Source: Longilinea arvoryzae
Lineage (GTDB): Bacteria; Chloroflexota; Anaerolineae; Anaerolineales; Anaerolineaceae
NCBI RefSeq assembly: GCF_001050235.1
Contig: NZ_DF967972.1
Coordinates: 1,724,241 to 1,788,240, forward strand
Direction of reading: 5' to 3'
DNA length: 64,000 nt
This document shows positions 1-9,030 of the stretch, one piece after another. Both the position numbers and the translations under genes were made by a program. The number at the start of each line of letters is the position of its first letter. Position 1 is the stretch's first letter. A model generated the notes under the pieces. The model saw only the letters and a program-made list of their open reading frames with translations. It did no database searches and was not told the origin of the DNA.

Positions 1-219
1 GCCTATTCCATCGACCTGATTCCCACGACAGGCCCCTGGCGCCTGATCTACGGTTTGAACCCGATGACGGGCGTCATTCAGGGCTTTCGCTGGGCATTGC
101 TGGGCAGCAGTCCGCCTGACCAGCTCATGCTGATTTCCGTGGTCATGGTGCTGGCGCTGCTTGTCTCCGGGCTGTTCTATTTCCGGCGCATGGAACGCAA
201 GTTTGCCGATATGGTGTAA
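1..219 (+). CDS. ABC-2 type polysaccharide export permease (Wzm-like), C-terminal end only
   Basis: Only the last 72 residues lie in the window; the frame is open from base 1 to the TAA at 217-219. A hydrophobic segment at about residues 43-62 is followed by the short basic tail FRRMERKFADMV, the usual end of ABC-2 permeases such as Wzm/TagG. The segment before it (LNPMTGVIQGFRWALLG) resembles the conserved loop before the last helix of that family. It ends 4 bases before an ATPase gene of the Wzt type, so the two probably form the exporter of the glycan made by the downstream locus. The identification rests on a short C-terminus plus context. Confidence 0.8.
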   Translation, partial: AYSIDLIPTTGPWRLIYGLNPMTGVIQGFRWALLGSSPPDQLMLISVVMVLALLVSGLFYFRRMERKFADMV

Positions 220-223
220 CCCG

Positions 224-1504
224 ATGAGTGATCTGGCGATTCGTGTCGAACATCTCAGCAAGCAATATCGTATCGGCGCACAGGCCGAGCGGTATGACAC
301 GCTGCGGGATTTGCTCACCGGAACCGTCGAGCGAGCAGTCCAGCGTCTCAAACCCGGCCGTAACGGCGGGGAATCTGCCAATACCATCTGGGCGCTGAAG
401 GATATTTCGTTCGATGTGAAGCGCGGCCAGGTGCTGGGTATCATCGGTCGCAACGGCGCCGGTAAAAGTACGCTGCTGAAGGTCCTGGCGCGGGTAACCG
501 AACCCACCGAGGGGCTGGGCGAAATTCACGGGCGCGTCGGATCTCTTTTGGAAGTGGGGACCGGTTTTCATCCTGAGTTGACCGGGCGCGAGAATATCTT
601 CCTGAACGGCGCCATTTTGGGCATGAAACGCAGCGAGATCGCTCGAAAATTCGACGAGATCGTCGAATTTTCCGAAGTGGGTGCCTTCATCGACACGCCG
701 GTCAAACGTTATTCGAGCGGAATGTATTTGCGACTGGCCTTTTCAGTGGCGGCGCATTTGGAACCTGAAATTCTGGTGGTGGACGAGGTGCTGGCGGTTG
801 GAGACGCCGAATTCCAGCGCAAGTGCATGGGCAAGATGGGCGATGTCGCCCAGCAAGGCCGTACTGTGCTCTTCGTCAGCCACAACATGTCGGCCATCCT
901 GCGCCTCACGCAGGAAACCCTGGTGATCGAAAAGGGGTGCCTGAGCATGTGCGGCCCGACGCCGCAGGCGGTGGATTACTACCTGTCGCACGGCTTCGCC
1001 ACCGAAGGGGAGCGCGCCTGGGAAACCGAAGAAGTGCCTCCGGAGGCCTACCCGTTCCGACCGCTGGCATTACGTGTCCGTGACGCCCGCGGCAAGGTCG
1101 TGGATACCGTCCGCTCGACCGAGCCGGCCACCCTGGAACTGGAATACTGCCTGGCAGAGGGCATCACCGGATTGAGAGTGGGTTTTTACTTGCTGAGTAC
1201 GCGTGGAGAGTACGTGTTTACCTCCTTCGACACGGATGATCCTGACGCATTCGAACGCTATTCCGTTCGACCAGCAGGGCATTACATCAGCCGCTGCGTC
1301 CTACCGGCTGATCTGCTCAATGAAGGCCGGTTTGTGATCGGCATCAACGCCAGCTCGTACCGTATCAAGCGCTATTTTCAGGACGAACAGGCCATCACCT
1401 TTACGGTGGACGGCGCGGGTGCGCCGGGAACGGTCTGGCCTGAACCTCGCCTGGGGACGGTGCGGCCTCGCCTGAACTGGCAGATAGAGGTGGTAACCGA
1501 ATGA
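224..1504 (+). CDS. wzt: Polysaccharide ABC transporter ATP-binding protein with Wzt-type C-terminal domain
   Basis: This 426-residue ATPase would power export of an undecaprenyl-linked polysaccharide through the permease just upstream. The Walker A motif GRNGAGKST is near residue 75, the signature YSSGM near 162, and Walker B ILVVDEVLAVGD near 182. The Wzt/TagH subfamily is shown by the lipopolysaccharide-export style of these motifs. It is also shown by an extra C-terminal domain of about 140 residues (roughly 285-426) that looks like the beta-sandwich Wzt_C domain, which in E. coli O8/O9a reads a modified chain terminus. I chose ATG 224 because the open frame upstream overlaps the permease gene. 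The stop overlaps the next start (ATGA at 1501-1504). The three methyltransferases in the locus would fit a terminal-modification recognition model, which is inference. Confidence 0.9.
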   Translation: MSDLAIRVEHLSKQYRIGAQAERYDTLRDLLTGTVERAVQRLKPGRNGGESANTIWALKDISFDVKRGQVLGIIGRNGAGKSTLLKVLARVTEPTEGLGEIHGRVGSLLEVGTGFHPELTGRENIFLNGAILGMKRSEIARKFDEIVEFSEVGAFIDTPVKRYSSGMYLRLAFSVAAHLEPEILVVDEVLAVGDAEFQRKCMGKMGDVAQQGRTVLFVSHNMSAILRLTQETLVIEKGCLSMCGPTPQAVDYYLSHGFATEGERAWETEEVPPEAYPFRPLALRVRDARGKVVDTVRSTEPATLELEYCLAEGITGLRVGFYLLSTRGEYVFTSFDTDDPDAFERYSVRPAGHYISRCVLPADLLNEGRFVIGINASSYRIKRYFQDEQAITFTVDGAGAPGTVWPEPRLGTVRPRLNWQIEVVTE

Positions 1505-3108
1505 CAGCTGTAGCAAAAGATACGATCAAAAAATTTTTAGGCGAAATTCCTTTCACCGCAGAATTGTACTGGTTGGTTCGCCAGCGCGGGCGGCCAATCC
1601 AATCTCGATTCTCGCTCAAGCACTTGCAGGATGAATTGCCCGGCATGGTCGCTCAGGCTCAGGAACTGGCCAAAACCGCTCCAACCGGGAGAAAAGTCTT
1701 CATCTTCGCCACGCTGCATTACTGGATCGAACATGCAGCCTTGCTGGCGGTTTCGCTGGCAGCCCAGGGGCATGATGTGACCCTGGCCTATCTGCCTTAC
1801 GCCGAATGGCAAAAAGAGATCAACCGCTTTGACCTGCGCCGCCAGAATGCATATGCGCGCAAGGTGCTGTCGCTGGCCGAGCCGTTGATCAAAGTGGTCT
1901 CTTTCGTCAGCGCTCGCGCGCCGTATATGCCGTTGCCGGAAGACGTCATGAATGCGGTGAAGCAGGTGACGAATTACGACACGCAATACACCCTGCAAAC
2001 CGAAGAGATCGACACCAATGGCGATGTCTATAAGTTACGCCTGGATCGCAACCGCGAGGCTGCCCAGGCGGCGCTGGCATTCTTACGCCACAACCGTCCG
2101 GATGTAGCCATCATTCCAAACGGCACCATTCAGGAATTGGGCGTGGTGTACCATGTCGCTCGCTCGCTCAAGATCAAGACCGTGACCTACGAATTTGGCG
2201 ACCAACGCCAGCGCATCTGGATCGCTCAAAACGCTGAAGTAATGCGCCAGGAAACCGACAGCCTGTGGAAAGCCAGCCGTGAAAAACCGCTGACGGATGC
2301 GCAGTTGGAGAAGATGAAATCGCTGGTCATGGCGCGCCAACGGGCAACGATGTGGGAAAATTTTGCCCGCCTGTGGCAGGATGTGCCCGCGCAGGGCGGT
2401 GAGCAGGCGCGCGCCACCCTGGGTCTCGATCAACGCCCCGTGGTGCTGCTGGCGACGAATGTGTTGGGCGACAGCCTGACGCTGGGCCGCCAGGTTTTCA
2501 GCCGCAGCATGGCCGAATGGATCAGCCGCACCGTGCAGTACTTTGCCGGGCGGCCTGAAGTGCAACTGGTCATTCGCGTTCACCCGGGTGAAGTGCTGAC
2601 GCACGGCCCTTCGATGGTCGATGTGGTTCACCAGGTGCTGCCGCGCCTGCCCGAACACATTCGCCTGATTGGACCCAAAGAAAAGGTCAATACCTACGAT
2701 ATCATCGACGTCGCGGACATGGGATTGGTTTATACGACCACGGTCGGCCTGGAAATGGCGATGAGCGGACTGCCAGTGGTGGTTGCCGGCCAGACTCATT
2801 ACCGGGGGCGGGGTTTTACCCAGGATCCGGATTCGTGGGTCGCCTATTTCAAGATGCTCGGCCAGATCCTGGAGAATCCAAAAACCTACCGTCTTTCGAA
2901 GGATCAGATGCATCTGGCCTGGCGCTATGCGTATCGCTTTTTCTTCGAATACCCGCTGCCTTTCCCATGGCATCTGGTTCGTATGTGGGATGATTATCGC
3001 GCCCGTCCATTGGGTACCGTCCTGAATGGTAATGCCGAGCATCCCTACGCCAACACCTTCGATTACCTGGTTGGTAAACCACTCGATTGGAGCAAAATCA
3101 GTAAATGA
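1501..3108 (+). CDS. Putative capsule-type glycosyltransferase (GT-B-like surface carbohydrate biosynthesis protein)
   Basis: The 535-residue protein has no signal peptide or membrane helix. Its C-terminal half carries the pattern of capsule-synthesis and CDP-glycerol-transferase-like GT-B enzymes: an RVHPGE segment, then a TTVGLEMAMSGLPVVV stretch that fits a donor-binding loop. A second protein of similar size and layout is encoded at 19225-20853 (RAHPDE, then YNSTIGMEASLLGAPV), so the locus has two members of this type. The gene overlaps wzt by four bases and the next methyltransferase gene by four bases, indicating translational coupling. The donor and acceptor sugars cannot be read from sequence. 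The family call is moderate. Confidence 0.6.
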   Translation: MTAVAKDTIKKFLGEIPFTAELYWLVRQRGRPIQSRFSLKHLQDELPGMVAQAQELAKTAPTGRKVFIFATLHYWIEHAALLAVSLAAQGHDVTLAYLPYAEWQKEINRFDLRRQNAYARKVLSLAEPLIKVVSFVSARAPYMPLPEDVMNAVKQVTNYDTQYTLQTEEIDTNGDVYKLRLDRNREAAQAALAFLRHNRPDVAIIPNGTIQELGVVYHVARSLKIKTVTYEFGDQRQRIWIAQNAEVMRQETDSLWKASREKPLTDAQLEKMKSLVMARQRATMWENFARLWQDVPAQGGEQARATLGLDQRPVVLLATNVLGDSLTLGRQVFSRSMAEWISRTVQYFAGRPEVQLVIRVHPGEVLTHGPSMVDVVHQVLPRLPEHIRLIGPKEKVNTYDIIDVADMGLVYTTTVGLEMAMSGLPVVVAGQTHYRGRGFTQDPDSWVAYFKMLGQILENPKTYRLSKDQMHLAWRYAYRFFFEYPLPFPWHLVRMWDDYRARPLGTVLNGNAEHPYANTFDYLVGKPLDWSKISK

Positions 3109-3965
3109 TGGATTCGCAAAAATCGGCCAAGGAAGACGTCCGCCATTTTTACGATCAGGTGGGCTGGCAGCTCGAGGATGGCGATCATTATCAGAACGCG
3201 CATTATGAAGATTTGCGTCCGGTCGCCCAGGAGTATATTCAGCGCTGCCATATGCGCGTCAAGCGCCACCTGAAGCCGGATGGAAAATTTCTGCTGGACG
3301 CTGGCTCGGGGCCGATCCAGTATCCGGAATACCTGACCTATTCGGAGGGGTATCAATACCGGGTTTGCGCGGATATCTCGATCGTGGCGTTGAAAGAAGC
3401 CCGCAAGCGCACGGGGCAGAAAGGTCTGATGGTGGTTGCGGATGTGGCCAATCTGCCTTTCAAGGACGGTGCTTTCGAAGGCATCGTCTCACTGCATACC
3501 TTTCACCACCTGGCGCTCGAAGATCAGGCGCGGGCTTATGATGAGACCTTCCGCGTGTTGGCTCCCCAATGTACGGCGGTGGTGGTCAACGGTTGGTCTG
3601 AATCGCCCCTCATGAAGCGTTGGAACTGGGTGGCCGGGATGATGAACGGTCTGCGGAGCCTACGAGCGCGTTTGATGGGCAAGAAACCGCGACCGGCTGT
3701 AAAATCGAACGCGCCAGCCTCCAACCGTCCGGTGGGCACTTTTACGGTCAAGAACGATCCGGCCTGGTTGAAGAAAACATTGGCGGGTCGGATCGATTTC
3801 GAAATACTGGTATGGCGAAGTTTGAGCGTCAACTTCCTGCGTGCGGTATTTCATGAAAAACTAGGCGGGCGAAGATTGTTGCGTTGGGTCTATCGCCAGG
3901 AAGAGCGCAATCCGAATTACTGCGGGGAGAACGGCCAGTACCCCATGGTGGTGATTCACAAGTAG
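3105..3965 (+). CDS. Class I SAM-dependent methyltransferase
   Basis: The 286-residue protein has a Methyltransf_11-like core. Motif I is LLDAGSGP near residue 63, an acidic residue follows in VCADIS at the end of strand 2, and the post-motif II/III region reads VVADVANLPFKDGAFEGIVSLHTFHHL. This is typical of small-molecule or sugar methyltransferases. A basic insert follows at about residues 185-210. Start ATG 3105 overlaps the preceding stop, and a second ATG follows at once. In this glycan locus it probably methylates a sugar or a chain end; the substrate is unknown. Confidence 0.8.
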   Translation: MMDSQKSAKEDVRHFYDQVGWQLEDGDHYQNAHYEDLRPVAQEYIQRCHMRVKRHLKPDGKFLLDAGSGPIQYPEYLTYSEGYQYRVCADISIVALKEARKRTGQKGLMVVADVANLPFKDGAFEGIVSLHTFHHLALEDQARAYDETFRVLAPQCTAVVVNGWSESPLMKRWNWVAGMMNGLRSLRARLMGKKPRPAVKSNAPASNRPVGTFTVKNDPAWLKKTLAGRIDFEILVWRSLSVNFLRAVFHEKLGGRRLLRWVYRQEERNPNYCGENGQYPMVVIHK

Positions 3966-4082
3966 TCTACAGCCCGTTTTCGATGGGTCAGGCATCCCGG
4001 AGGAAGTCGGGGGCAGTGGAAAATGAAAACAAGCGGGTTGGTGACACTGACCCGAAGCGAAAGAAATAGTGGAGTAAACGAA

Positions 4083-5102
4083 ATGGATTGGAAAGATAAA
4101 GTAGTTCTGGTAACCGGGGGCACCGGTTCGTTTGGAAAGAAGTTCATCAGAATCCTGCTGGATGAATACCAACCCGCCAAAGTGATCGTGTTCAGCCGCG
4201 ATGAGCTGAAACAGCATGAAATGCGTCAGGCGGGATACGATCACCCGAACCTGCGATATTTTATCGGCGACGTGCGCGACTTGCAGCGCATGAAACGGGC
4301 TTTCAACGGCGTGGACGTGGTCATTCACGCCGCGGCGCTCAAGCAGGTGCCGGCCTGTGAATATAACCCGATGGAGGCCATCAAGACCAACATCCTGGGT
4401 TCCAGCAACGTCATCGACGCCGCGCTGGACTCCGGGGTCAAGAAGGTGCTGGCGCTCAGCACCGACAAAGCCGTCAATCCCATCAACCTGTACGGCGCCA
4501 CCAAACTGGCTGCCGAAAAACTGTTCGTCCAGTCCAATGCCTACGCCGGCGGAATGGCAACCCGTTTCTCCTGCGTGCGCTACGGCAACGTGGTCGGCAG
4601 CCGCGGCAGCGTGGTACCGGTTTTCCTCAAACAACGCGCCGCCGGCAAAGTGACCGTCACCGACGACCGCATGACCCGTTTCTGGATTTCACTGGAGCAG
4701 GGGGTGCGCTTCGTCATCCGCTGCGTGGAAAAAATGGAGGGCGGCGAGGTGTTCGTCCCCAAGATCCCCAGCATGAAGGTGGTCGACCTGGCCCGCGCCA
4801 TCGCCCCGGACGCCGACCTTGAAATCGTCGGCATTCGCCCTGGCGAGAAGCTGCACGAAGTGCTCATCTCGGAAGACGAAGCCCGCACCACCCTGGAACT
4901 CGACGATATGTACGTCGTGGAGCCGGAACTGGCCTTCTGGGCGCAGAAGGGCGGCCTGCATGAGTGGGAACGCATCGGCCGCAGGCTGCCGGACGGTTTC
5001 CGCTATATCAGCAATACCAATACCGATTGGCTGACCATCGATCAAATTGCCAAGATTACCGCCCCGATCGAAGAACAATACCTGAAGGGTACATTGGAAT
5101 GA
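4083..5102 (+). CDS. pseB: UDP-GlcNAc 4,6-dehydratase (inverting), PseB family
   Basis: The predicted 339-residue extended SDR converts UDP-GlcNAc to the 4-keto-6-deoxy-L-arabino sugar, the first step of pseudaminic-type synthesis. The NAD-binding motif TGGTGSFG is at residues 11-18, the active-site motif YGATK has Tyr137 and Lys141, and PseB-type signatures RYGNVVGSRGSVVP and MTRFWISLEQGV are present. It has no N-terminal membrane domain, unlike the large FlaA1/CapD type. I chose ATG 4083 because GGAG lies 8 bases upstream; the longer frame adds a poorly conserved basic leader. The stop overlaps the start of the RmlD-like reductase gene. The usual partners PseC, PseH and PseG are not in the window, so the final sugar need not be pseudaminic acid. 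Confidence 0.88.
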   Translation: MDWKDKVVLVTGGTGSFGKKFIRILLDEYQPAKVIVFSRDELKQHEMRQAGYDHPNLRYFIGDVRDLQRMKRAFNGVDVVIHAAALKQVPACEYNPMEAIKTNILGSSNVIDAALDSGVKKVLALSTDKAVNPINLYGATKLAAEKLFVQSNAYAGGMATRFSCVRYGNVVGSRGSVVPVFLKQRAAGKVTVTDDRMTRFWISLEQGVRFVIRCVEKMEGGEVFVPKIPSMKVVDLARAIAPDADLEIVGIRPGEKLHEVLISEDEARTTLELDDMYVVEPELAFWAQKGGLHEWERIGRRLPDGFRYISNTNTDWLTIDQIAKITAPIEEQYLKGTLE

Positions 5103-6019
5103 CGCGTATTCTGGTCACCGGCGCGAGCGGGCTGCTGGGGTTGAATTTTGCCCTTCAGCATGCCGCCCAGCATCAGATCACCGGCGTGGTCAACAGCCAG
5201 GCTCTGCGACGCGACGCACCGTTTGCGGTGCGCAGCCTCGACCTGAGCCAGCCCGGCAGCGGTGCTGCCCTGCTGAAAGCTGAACGTCCGGAGATCCTGG
5301 TGCACTGCGCGGCGGTGGCCAACCTGGAAGTAGCCGAGAAAAATCCAGCCCTGGCGCAGCGCGTCAACGCTGATTTGCCCGGCGAGTTGGCCGAGGCCAG
5401 CCGCCGGTTGGGTGTACGCATGGTGCACCTTTCGACGGATGCGGTTTTCGACGGCGCGCACGGGCCATATATGGAAAGCGATCAACCCCATCCGTTGAGC
5501 GCTTATGCGCGCAGCAAATGGGCCGGCGAGCAGGCGGTGGCAGCAGCAAATTCACAGGCCATCATCGCGCGGGTCAATTTCTACGGTTGGAGTCTGAACG
5601 GGCGGCGCAGTCTGGCTGAATTCTTCTACAACCAGCTCTCCGGCGGCCAACCGGCCAACGGCTGGACGGACGTGTTCTTCTGCCCGCTGGAGGTCAACAT
5701 GTTGGGCGACCTGCTGCTCGAAATGGCTCAACAGGGGCTGGAAGGGTTGTACCACGTGGTCAGTTCGGAATGCCTGAGCAAGTACGACTTCGGCCGGGCC
5801 GTGGCGCGCGCCTTTGGGTTCGATGAGGGGCTTGTGAAACCCACCCGGGTCGCCGACAGCGGTTTACATGCGGCTCGTTCGCCGGATCTGCGGCTTTCCA
5901 CGATGAAACTGGCGCGAGACCTTGGACGGGCGTTACCCGGACAGGCTGAATGCCTGGCTCGGTTTCAGCGCGAGTACGCCGAGGGGTACGCCGGGCGGCT
6001 GCGCGGCCTGGCCGCGTGA
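5099..6019 (+). CDS. RmlD-like NAD(P)-dependent sugar reductase (extended SDR)
   Basis: The 306-residue protein resembles dTDP-4-dehydrorhamnose reductase. The nucleotide-binding motif TGASGLLG is at residues 7-14. HCAAVANLEVAEKNP and LSTDAVFDG are typical RmlD segments, and the catalytic YARSK gives Tyr136 and Lys140. The start ATG 5099 overlaps the PseB stop by four bases, so it is probably translated with the dehydratase. It is a natural candidate to reduce the 4-keto group made by that enzyme instead of the aminotransferase PseC. No RmlA, RmlB or RmlC is nearby, so a rhamnose role is not supported. Substrate assignment is inference. Confidence 0.75.
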   Translation: MTRILVTGASGLLGLNFALQHAAQHQITGVVNSQALRRDAPFAVRSLDLSQPGSGAALLKAERPEILVHCAAVANLEVAEKNPALAQRVNADLPGELAEASRRLGVRMVHLSTDAVFDGAHGPYMESDQPHPLSAYARSKWAGEQAVAAANSQAIIARVNFYGWSLNGRRSLAEFFYNQLSGGQPANGWTDVFFCPLEVNMLGDLLLEMAQQGLEGLYHVVSSECLSKYDFGRAVARAFGFDEGLVKPTRVADSGLHAARSPDLRLSTMKLARDLGRALPGQAECLARFQREYAEGYAGRLRGLAA

Positions 6020-6078
6020 AAGCACTGCTTTACAATCGTGTTCGGTCCGGAGATTCCTTGCCAAAGGAGGGATGAACC

Positions 6079-7146
6079 ATGGAAATCAAAATTGGGAACC
6101 ACCTGGTTGGGGATAATCACCCCACTTATTTCATTGCTGATATTGCTGCCAATCACGACGGCAGCCTGGAGCGCGCCAAATACCTGATCCGGCTGGCAAA
6201 GCAGGCCGGTGCCGACGCGGCCAAATTTCAAAACTTCCGCGCGGCGAAGATCGTCTCGGATTACGGCTTTCGCTCGATGGGCGGCCAGCAGTCGCACCAG
6301 TCGACCTGGAAGAAATCGGTTTTCGAGGTTTACCAGGGCGCATCGATCCCCTTCGAATGGACGCCGGAATTGAAAGGGGTCTGCGACGAGGTCGGCATCG
6401 ATTATTTCTCCTCGCCCTATGATTTCGAAGCCACCGACATGCTGGATCCCTATGTTCCGGCTTACAAAATTGGTTCGGGCGAGATTACCTGGCCGGAAGC
6501 GCTCGAATTCATGGCGCGCAAGAACAAGCCGGTGCTGCTGGCGACCGGCGCATCGGATATCGGCGAGGTGCAGCGCGCCGTGCATGCCATTCTGGCGATC
6601 AACCCCAACCTGGTCCTGATGCAGTGCAATACCAACTACACCGCCAGCGGAGAAAATCTCAAATACATCAACCTCAATGTGCTTAAGACCTACGCTCTGA
6701 TGTTCCCGCAGGTGGTGTTGGGGTTGTCGGACCACACCACCGGCCCGACTACGGTGTTGGGGGCGGTAGCGTTGGGCGCGCGCGTGATCGAGAAGCATTT
6801 CACCGATGACTGCAACCGCGAAGGTCCCGATCACCGCTTCGCCACCGATCCGGATGCGTGGGCCGAGATGGTGCACCGGACGCGTGAGCTGGAATTTGCG
6901 CTGGGGGATGCGGATAAGAAGGTCGAAGATAACGAAAAGGAAACCGTCGTCGTGCAGCGCCGCTGCCTGCGCGCCGCCCGCGATTTGAAAGCCGGCGAGA
7001 CGCTGACGCGCGAGATGATCGACGTGCTGCGGCCGGCCACCCCGGGCGCGCTGCAGCCCTTCGAAATTCCGGCCGTCATCGGCAGGAAACTGTTGGTGGA
7101 TATCCCGGCCGGGCATGAGATGCGCTGGCTGGACCTGGGAGAGTAG
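6079..7146 (+). CDS. neuB: Nonulosonic acid synthase, NeuB/PseI/LegI family, with SAF domain
   Basis: This 355-residue protein condenses phosphoenolpyruvate with a six-carbon N-acyl sugar to make a nine-carbon nonulosonic acid. A NeuB TIM barrel spans residues 1 to about 285 (FIADIAANHDG start, AKFQNFRA, YKIGSGEITWPEAL, GLSDHTTG, IEKHFTDD). A C-terminal SAF (antifreeze-like) domain follows at about 290-350 (RAARDLKAGETLT to GHEMRW). An ideal Shine-Dalgarno, AAAGGAGG, lies at 6063-6070, just upstream of ATG 6079. A second, SAF-less family member is encoded at 15323. Whether it makes a Neu-, Leg-, Pse- or other type product cannot be decided by eye. Confidence 0.88.
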   Translation: MEIKIGNHLVGDNHPTYFIADIAANHDGSLERAKYLIRLAKQAGADAAKFQNFRAAKIVSDYGFRSMGGQQSHQSTWKKSVFEVYQGASIPFEWTPELKGVCDEVGIDYFSSPYDFEATDMLDPYVPAYKIGSGEITWPEALEFMARKNKPVLLATGASDIGEVQRAVHAILAINPNLVLMQCNTNYTASGENLKYINLNVLKTYALMFPQVVLGLSDHTTGPTTVLGAVALGARVIEKHFTDDCNREGPDHRFATDPDAWAEMVHRTRELEFALGDADKKVEDNEKETVVVQRRCLRAARDLKAGETLTREMIDVLRPATPGALQPFEIPAVIGRKLLVDIPAGHEMRWLDLGE

Positions 7147-8274
7147 TTGCGCGTCCTGTACTTCACCCGCGATTACACACCGCACGACCACCGCTTTCTT
7201 TCGGCCCTGGCCGAAACTCAACATACCATTTTTTCGCTGCGTCTGGAGCGGCGCGGGCGGCAGTTGGAAGACCGCCCTCTGCCGCCGCAGGTGGAGCAGG
7301 TACAGTGGAACGGCGGACAGCGTCCCGTGCGCCTGATCGAGGCGCCGGCTCTCCTGACCGACCTCGAGCGGGTCATTGAACGCGTGCAGCCGGACGTGAT
7401 TCATGCCGGGCCGATCCAATCGGCGGCGCTGTTGGCCGCGTTGAGCGGGTTCCACCCGCTGGTCAGCATGTCGTGGGGCTCGGATTTGCTCAGGGACGCC
7501 GACCGCAATTGGAAAATGCGCTTCGTAACGCGCTACACGTTGAGCCACACCACGGTGCTGGCCGGCGACTGCGAGGCGGTGCGCCGCAAGGCGGGCGAGT
7601 TTGGATTCCCGGCCGAACGGGTGGTGCTCTTCCCGTGGGGCGTCGATTTGCAGCGTTTCTCGCCGGGCCAGGCGTCCGAACTGCGCAACCGGCTGGGTTG
7701 GGAGGATGCCTTCGTCATCCTTTCGACGCGCACCTGGGAAACGCTTTATGGCGTCGATGGGGTGGTCAAGGCCTTTTGCCAGGCCGCCGAGCGCGAGCCG
7801 CGTTTGCGGTTGATGCTGCTGGGCGGCGGTTCGCAGGCCGCCATGTTGCGCAAGATGCTGGCCCAGCACGACCTGCTGGATCGGGTGCACTTTGGCGGGC
7901 AGATCAGCGGGGATGAACTGCCGGCGTATTACCGGGCTGCGGACCTTTATGTGAGCGCTTCGCACAGCGATGGATCGTCGGTTTCGCTGATGGAAGCCCT
8001 GGCCAGCGGCCTGCCCGCGCTGGTTTCGGACATTCCGGGCAACCACGAATGGATCACACCAGAGGAAAACGCCGGCTGGCTTTTCGCGGACGGCGATTTC
8101 AACGCCCTGGCCGAAGGAATGCTGCGTGCTGCGGCGGCCCCGGCAGGGTTGAACGACCAGCGTCAGGCGGCCAGGGCATTGGCCGAACGCCGCGCCGATT
8201 GGCCGAAAAATTTTCAACAGCTTCTGCGCGCGTACGAACTGGCGCGCGAGCTGGATGATAGGAAATCACAGTGA
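7147..8274 (+). CDS. Glycosyltransferase family 4 (GT-B)
   Basis: The 375-residue retaining GT-B enzyme resembles GT4. The C-terminal donor-binding half shows LGGGSQAAML, VHFGGQISGDELPAYYRAADLYVSAS and the E-x7-E type segment SDGSSVSLMEALASGLPALVSD with the acidic residues expected for nucleotide-sugar binding. TTG at 7147 is the likely start, because it follows the previous TAG directly and the sequence LRVLYFTRDYTPHDHRF already forms the first Rossmann strand. The stop overlaps the next start (GTGA at 8271). It probably adds one residue of the repeat unit. Confidence 0.83.
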   Translation: MRVLYFTRDYTPHDHRFLSALAETQHTIFSLRLERRGRQLEDRPLPPQVEQVQWNGGQRPVRLIEAPALLTDLERVIERVQPDVIHAGPIQSAALLAALSGFHPLVSMSWGSDLLRDADRNWKMRFVTRYTLSHTTVLAGDCEAVRRKAGEFGFPAERVVLFPWGVDLQRFSPGQASELRNRLGWEDAFVILSTRTWETLYGVDGVVKAFCQAAEREPRLRLMLLGGGSQAAMLRKMLAQHDLLDRVHFGGQISGDELPAYYRAADLYVSASHSDGSSVSLMEALASGLPALVSDIPGNHEWITPEENAGWLFADGDFNALAEGMLRAAAAPAGLNDQRQAARALAERRADWPKNFQQLLRAYELARELDDRKSQ

Positions 8275-9026
8275 CTGCTGAACGAATCATCGTCATTATT
8301 CAGGCGCGTATGAGTTCCACCCGGCTGCCCGGTAAAGTGCTGAAGGATATTGCCGGCCGCCCCATGCTGGCCTGGGTGGTCGATCGCGCGCGCAAGGCGC
8401 GATCCGCCACGGATGTCGTCGTTGCCACCACCACGGATTCGTCGGATGATCCGATCGTCTCTTTTTGCATGCTCATGGGGTACGCGTGCACACGCGGCAG
8501 CCTTACGGACGTGCTGGATCGGTATTACCAGGCGGCCCGCCAGTATCGGGCGGACGTGATTGTACGCCTGACCGCCGATTGCCCGTTGATCGACCCCGCC
8601 GAAATCGATCATGTGGTGCATGAGTTTTTGAGCAGCGGCGTGGATTTTGCCGCCAACCGCCTGCCGCCGCCTTTTGGGCGAACTTACCCGATCGGGCTGG
8701 ACACCGAAGTGTGCTCTTTCGAAGCCCTGGAACAGGCCTGGAACGAAGCCAGGAAGCCTTACCAGCGCGAACACGTCATGCCTTATTTATATGAAATCCC
8801 CGGGCGCTTCAAGGTGCTGCGGGTGGATCACGATCCGGATTACGGCGATTTGCGCTGGACGGTGGATACGCCGCAAGACCTGGAGCTGGTGCGCGCCATA
8901 TTCGAACGTATGGGCGAACGCGAGGATTTCGGCTGGCTGGATGTGCTGGCGCTGTTCGAAAACGAGCCTGAGCTCGCGCGCCTGAACGCCGGCATCAACC
9001 AAAAGTTCTACAACAAACACGGGTGA
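8271..9026 (+). CDS. SpsF-type cytidylyltransferase domain protein
   Basis: The 251-residue protein matches COG1861 (spore coat polysaccharide protein SpsF), relatives of CMP-sialate synthetases. The N-terminus IIVIIQARMSSTRLPGKVL is the family's nucleotide-binding loop, and VRLTADCPLIDP is the second diagnostic motif. Translation starts at GTG 8271, overlapping the previous stop. It is one of three cytidylyltransferase-family genes in the locus, beside those at 13738 and 24192, and is the least like a classic NeuA. It may activate a sugar acid as its CMP derivative or act on another sugar phosphate. Confidence 0.8.
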   Translation: MTAERIIVIIQARMSSTRLPGKVLKDIAGRPMLAWVVDRARKARSATDVVVATTTDSSDDPIVSFCMLMGYACTRGSLTDVLDRYYQAARQYRADVIVRLTADCPLIDPAEIDHVVHEFLSSGVDFAANRLPPPFGRTYPIGLDTEVCSFEALEQAWNEARKPYQREHVMPYLYEIPGRFKVLRVDHDPDYGDLRWTVDTPQDLELVRAIFERMGEREDFGWLDVLALFENEPELARLNAGINQKFYNKHG

Positions 9027-9030
9027 GCCG

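Noticed and set aside
4083..6019. L-rhamnose pathway from the RmlD-like gene
   Set aside because: RmlA, RmlB and RmlC are absent and the dehydratase is of the PseB type.
5965..8217. A 750-codon open frame on the minus strand
   Set aside because: It is antisense to the NeuB and GT4 genes, which have clear families and ribosome sites; the frame has His/Arg/Gln-rich sequence typical of the reverse of GC-rich genes.
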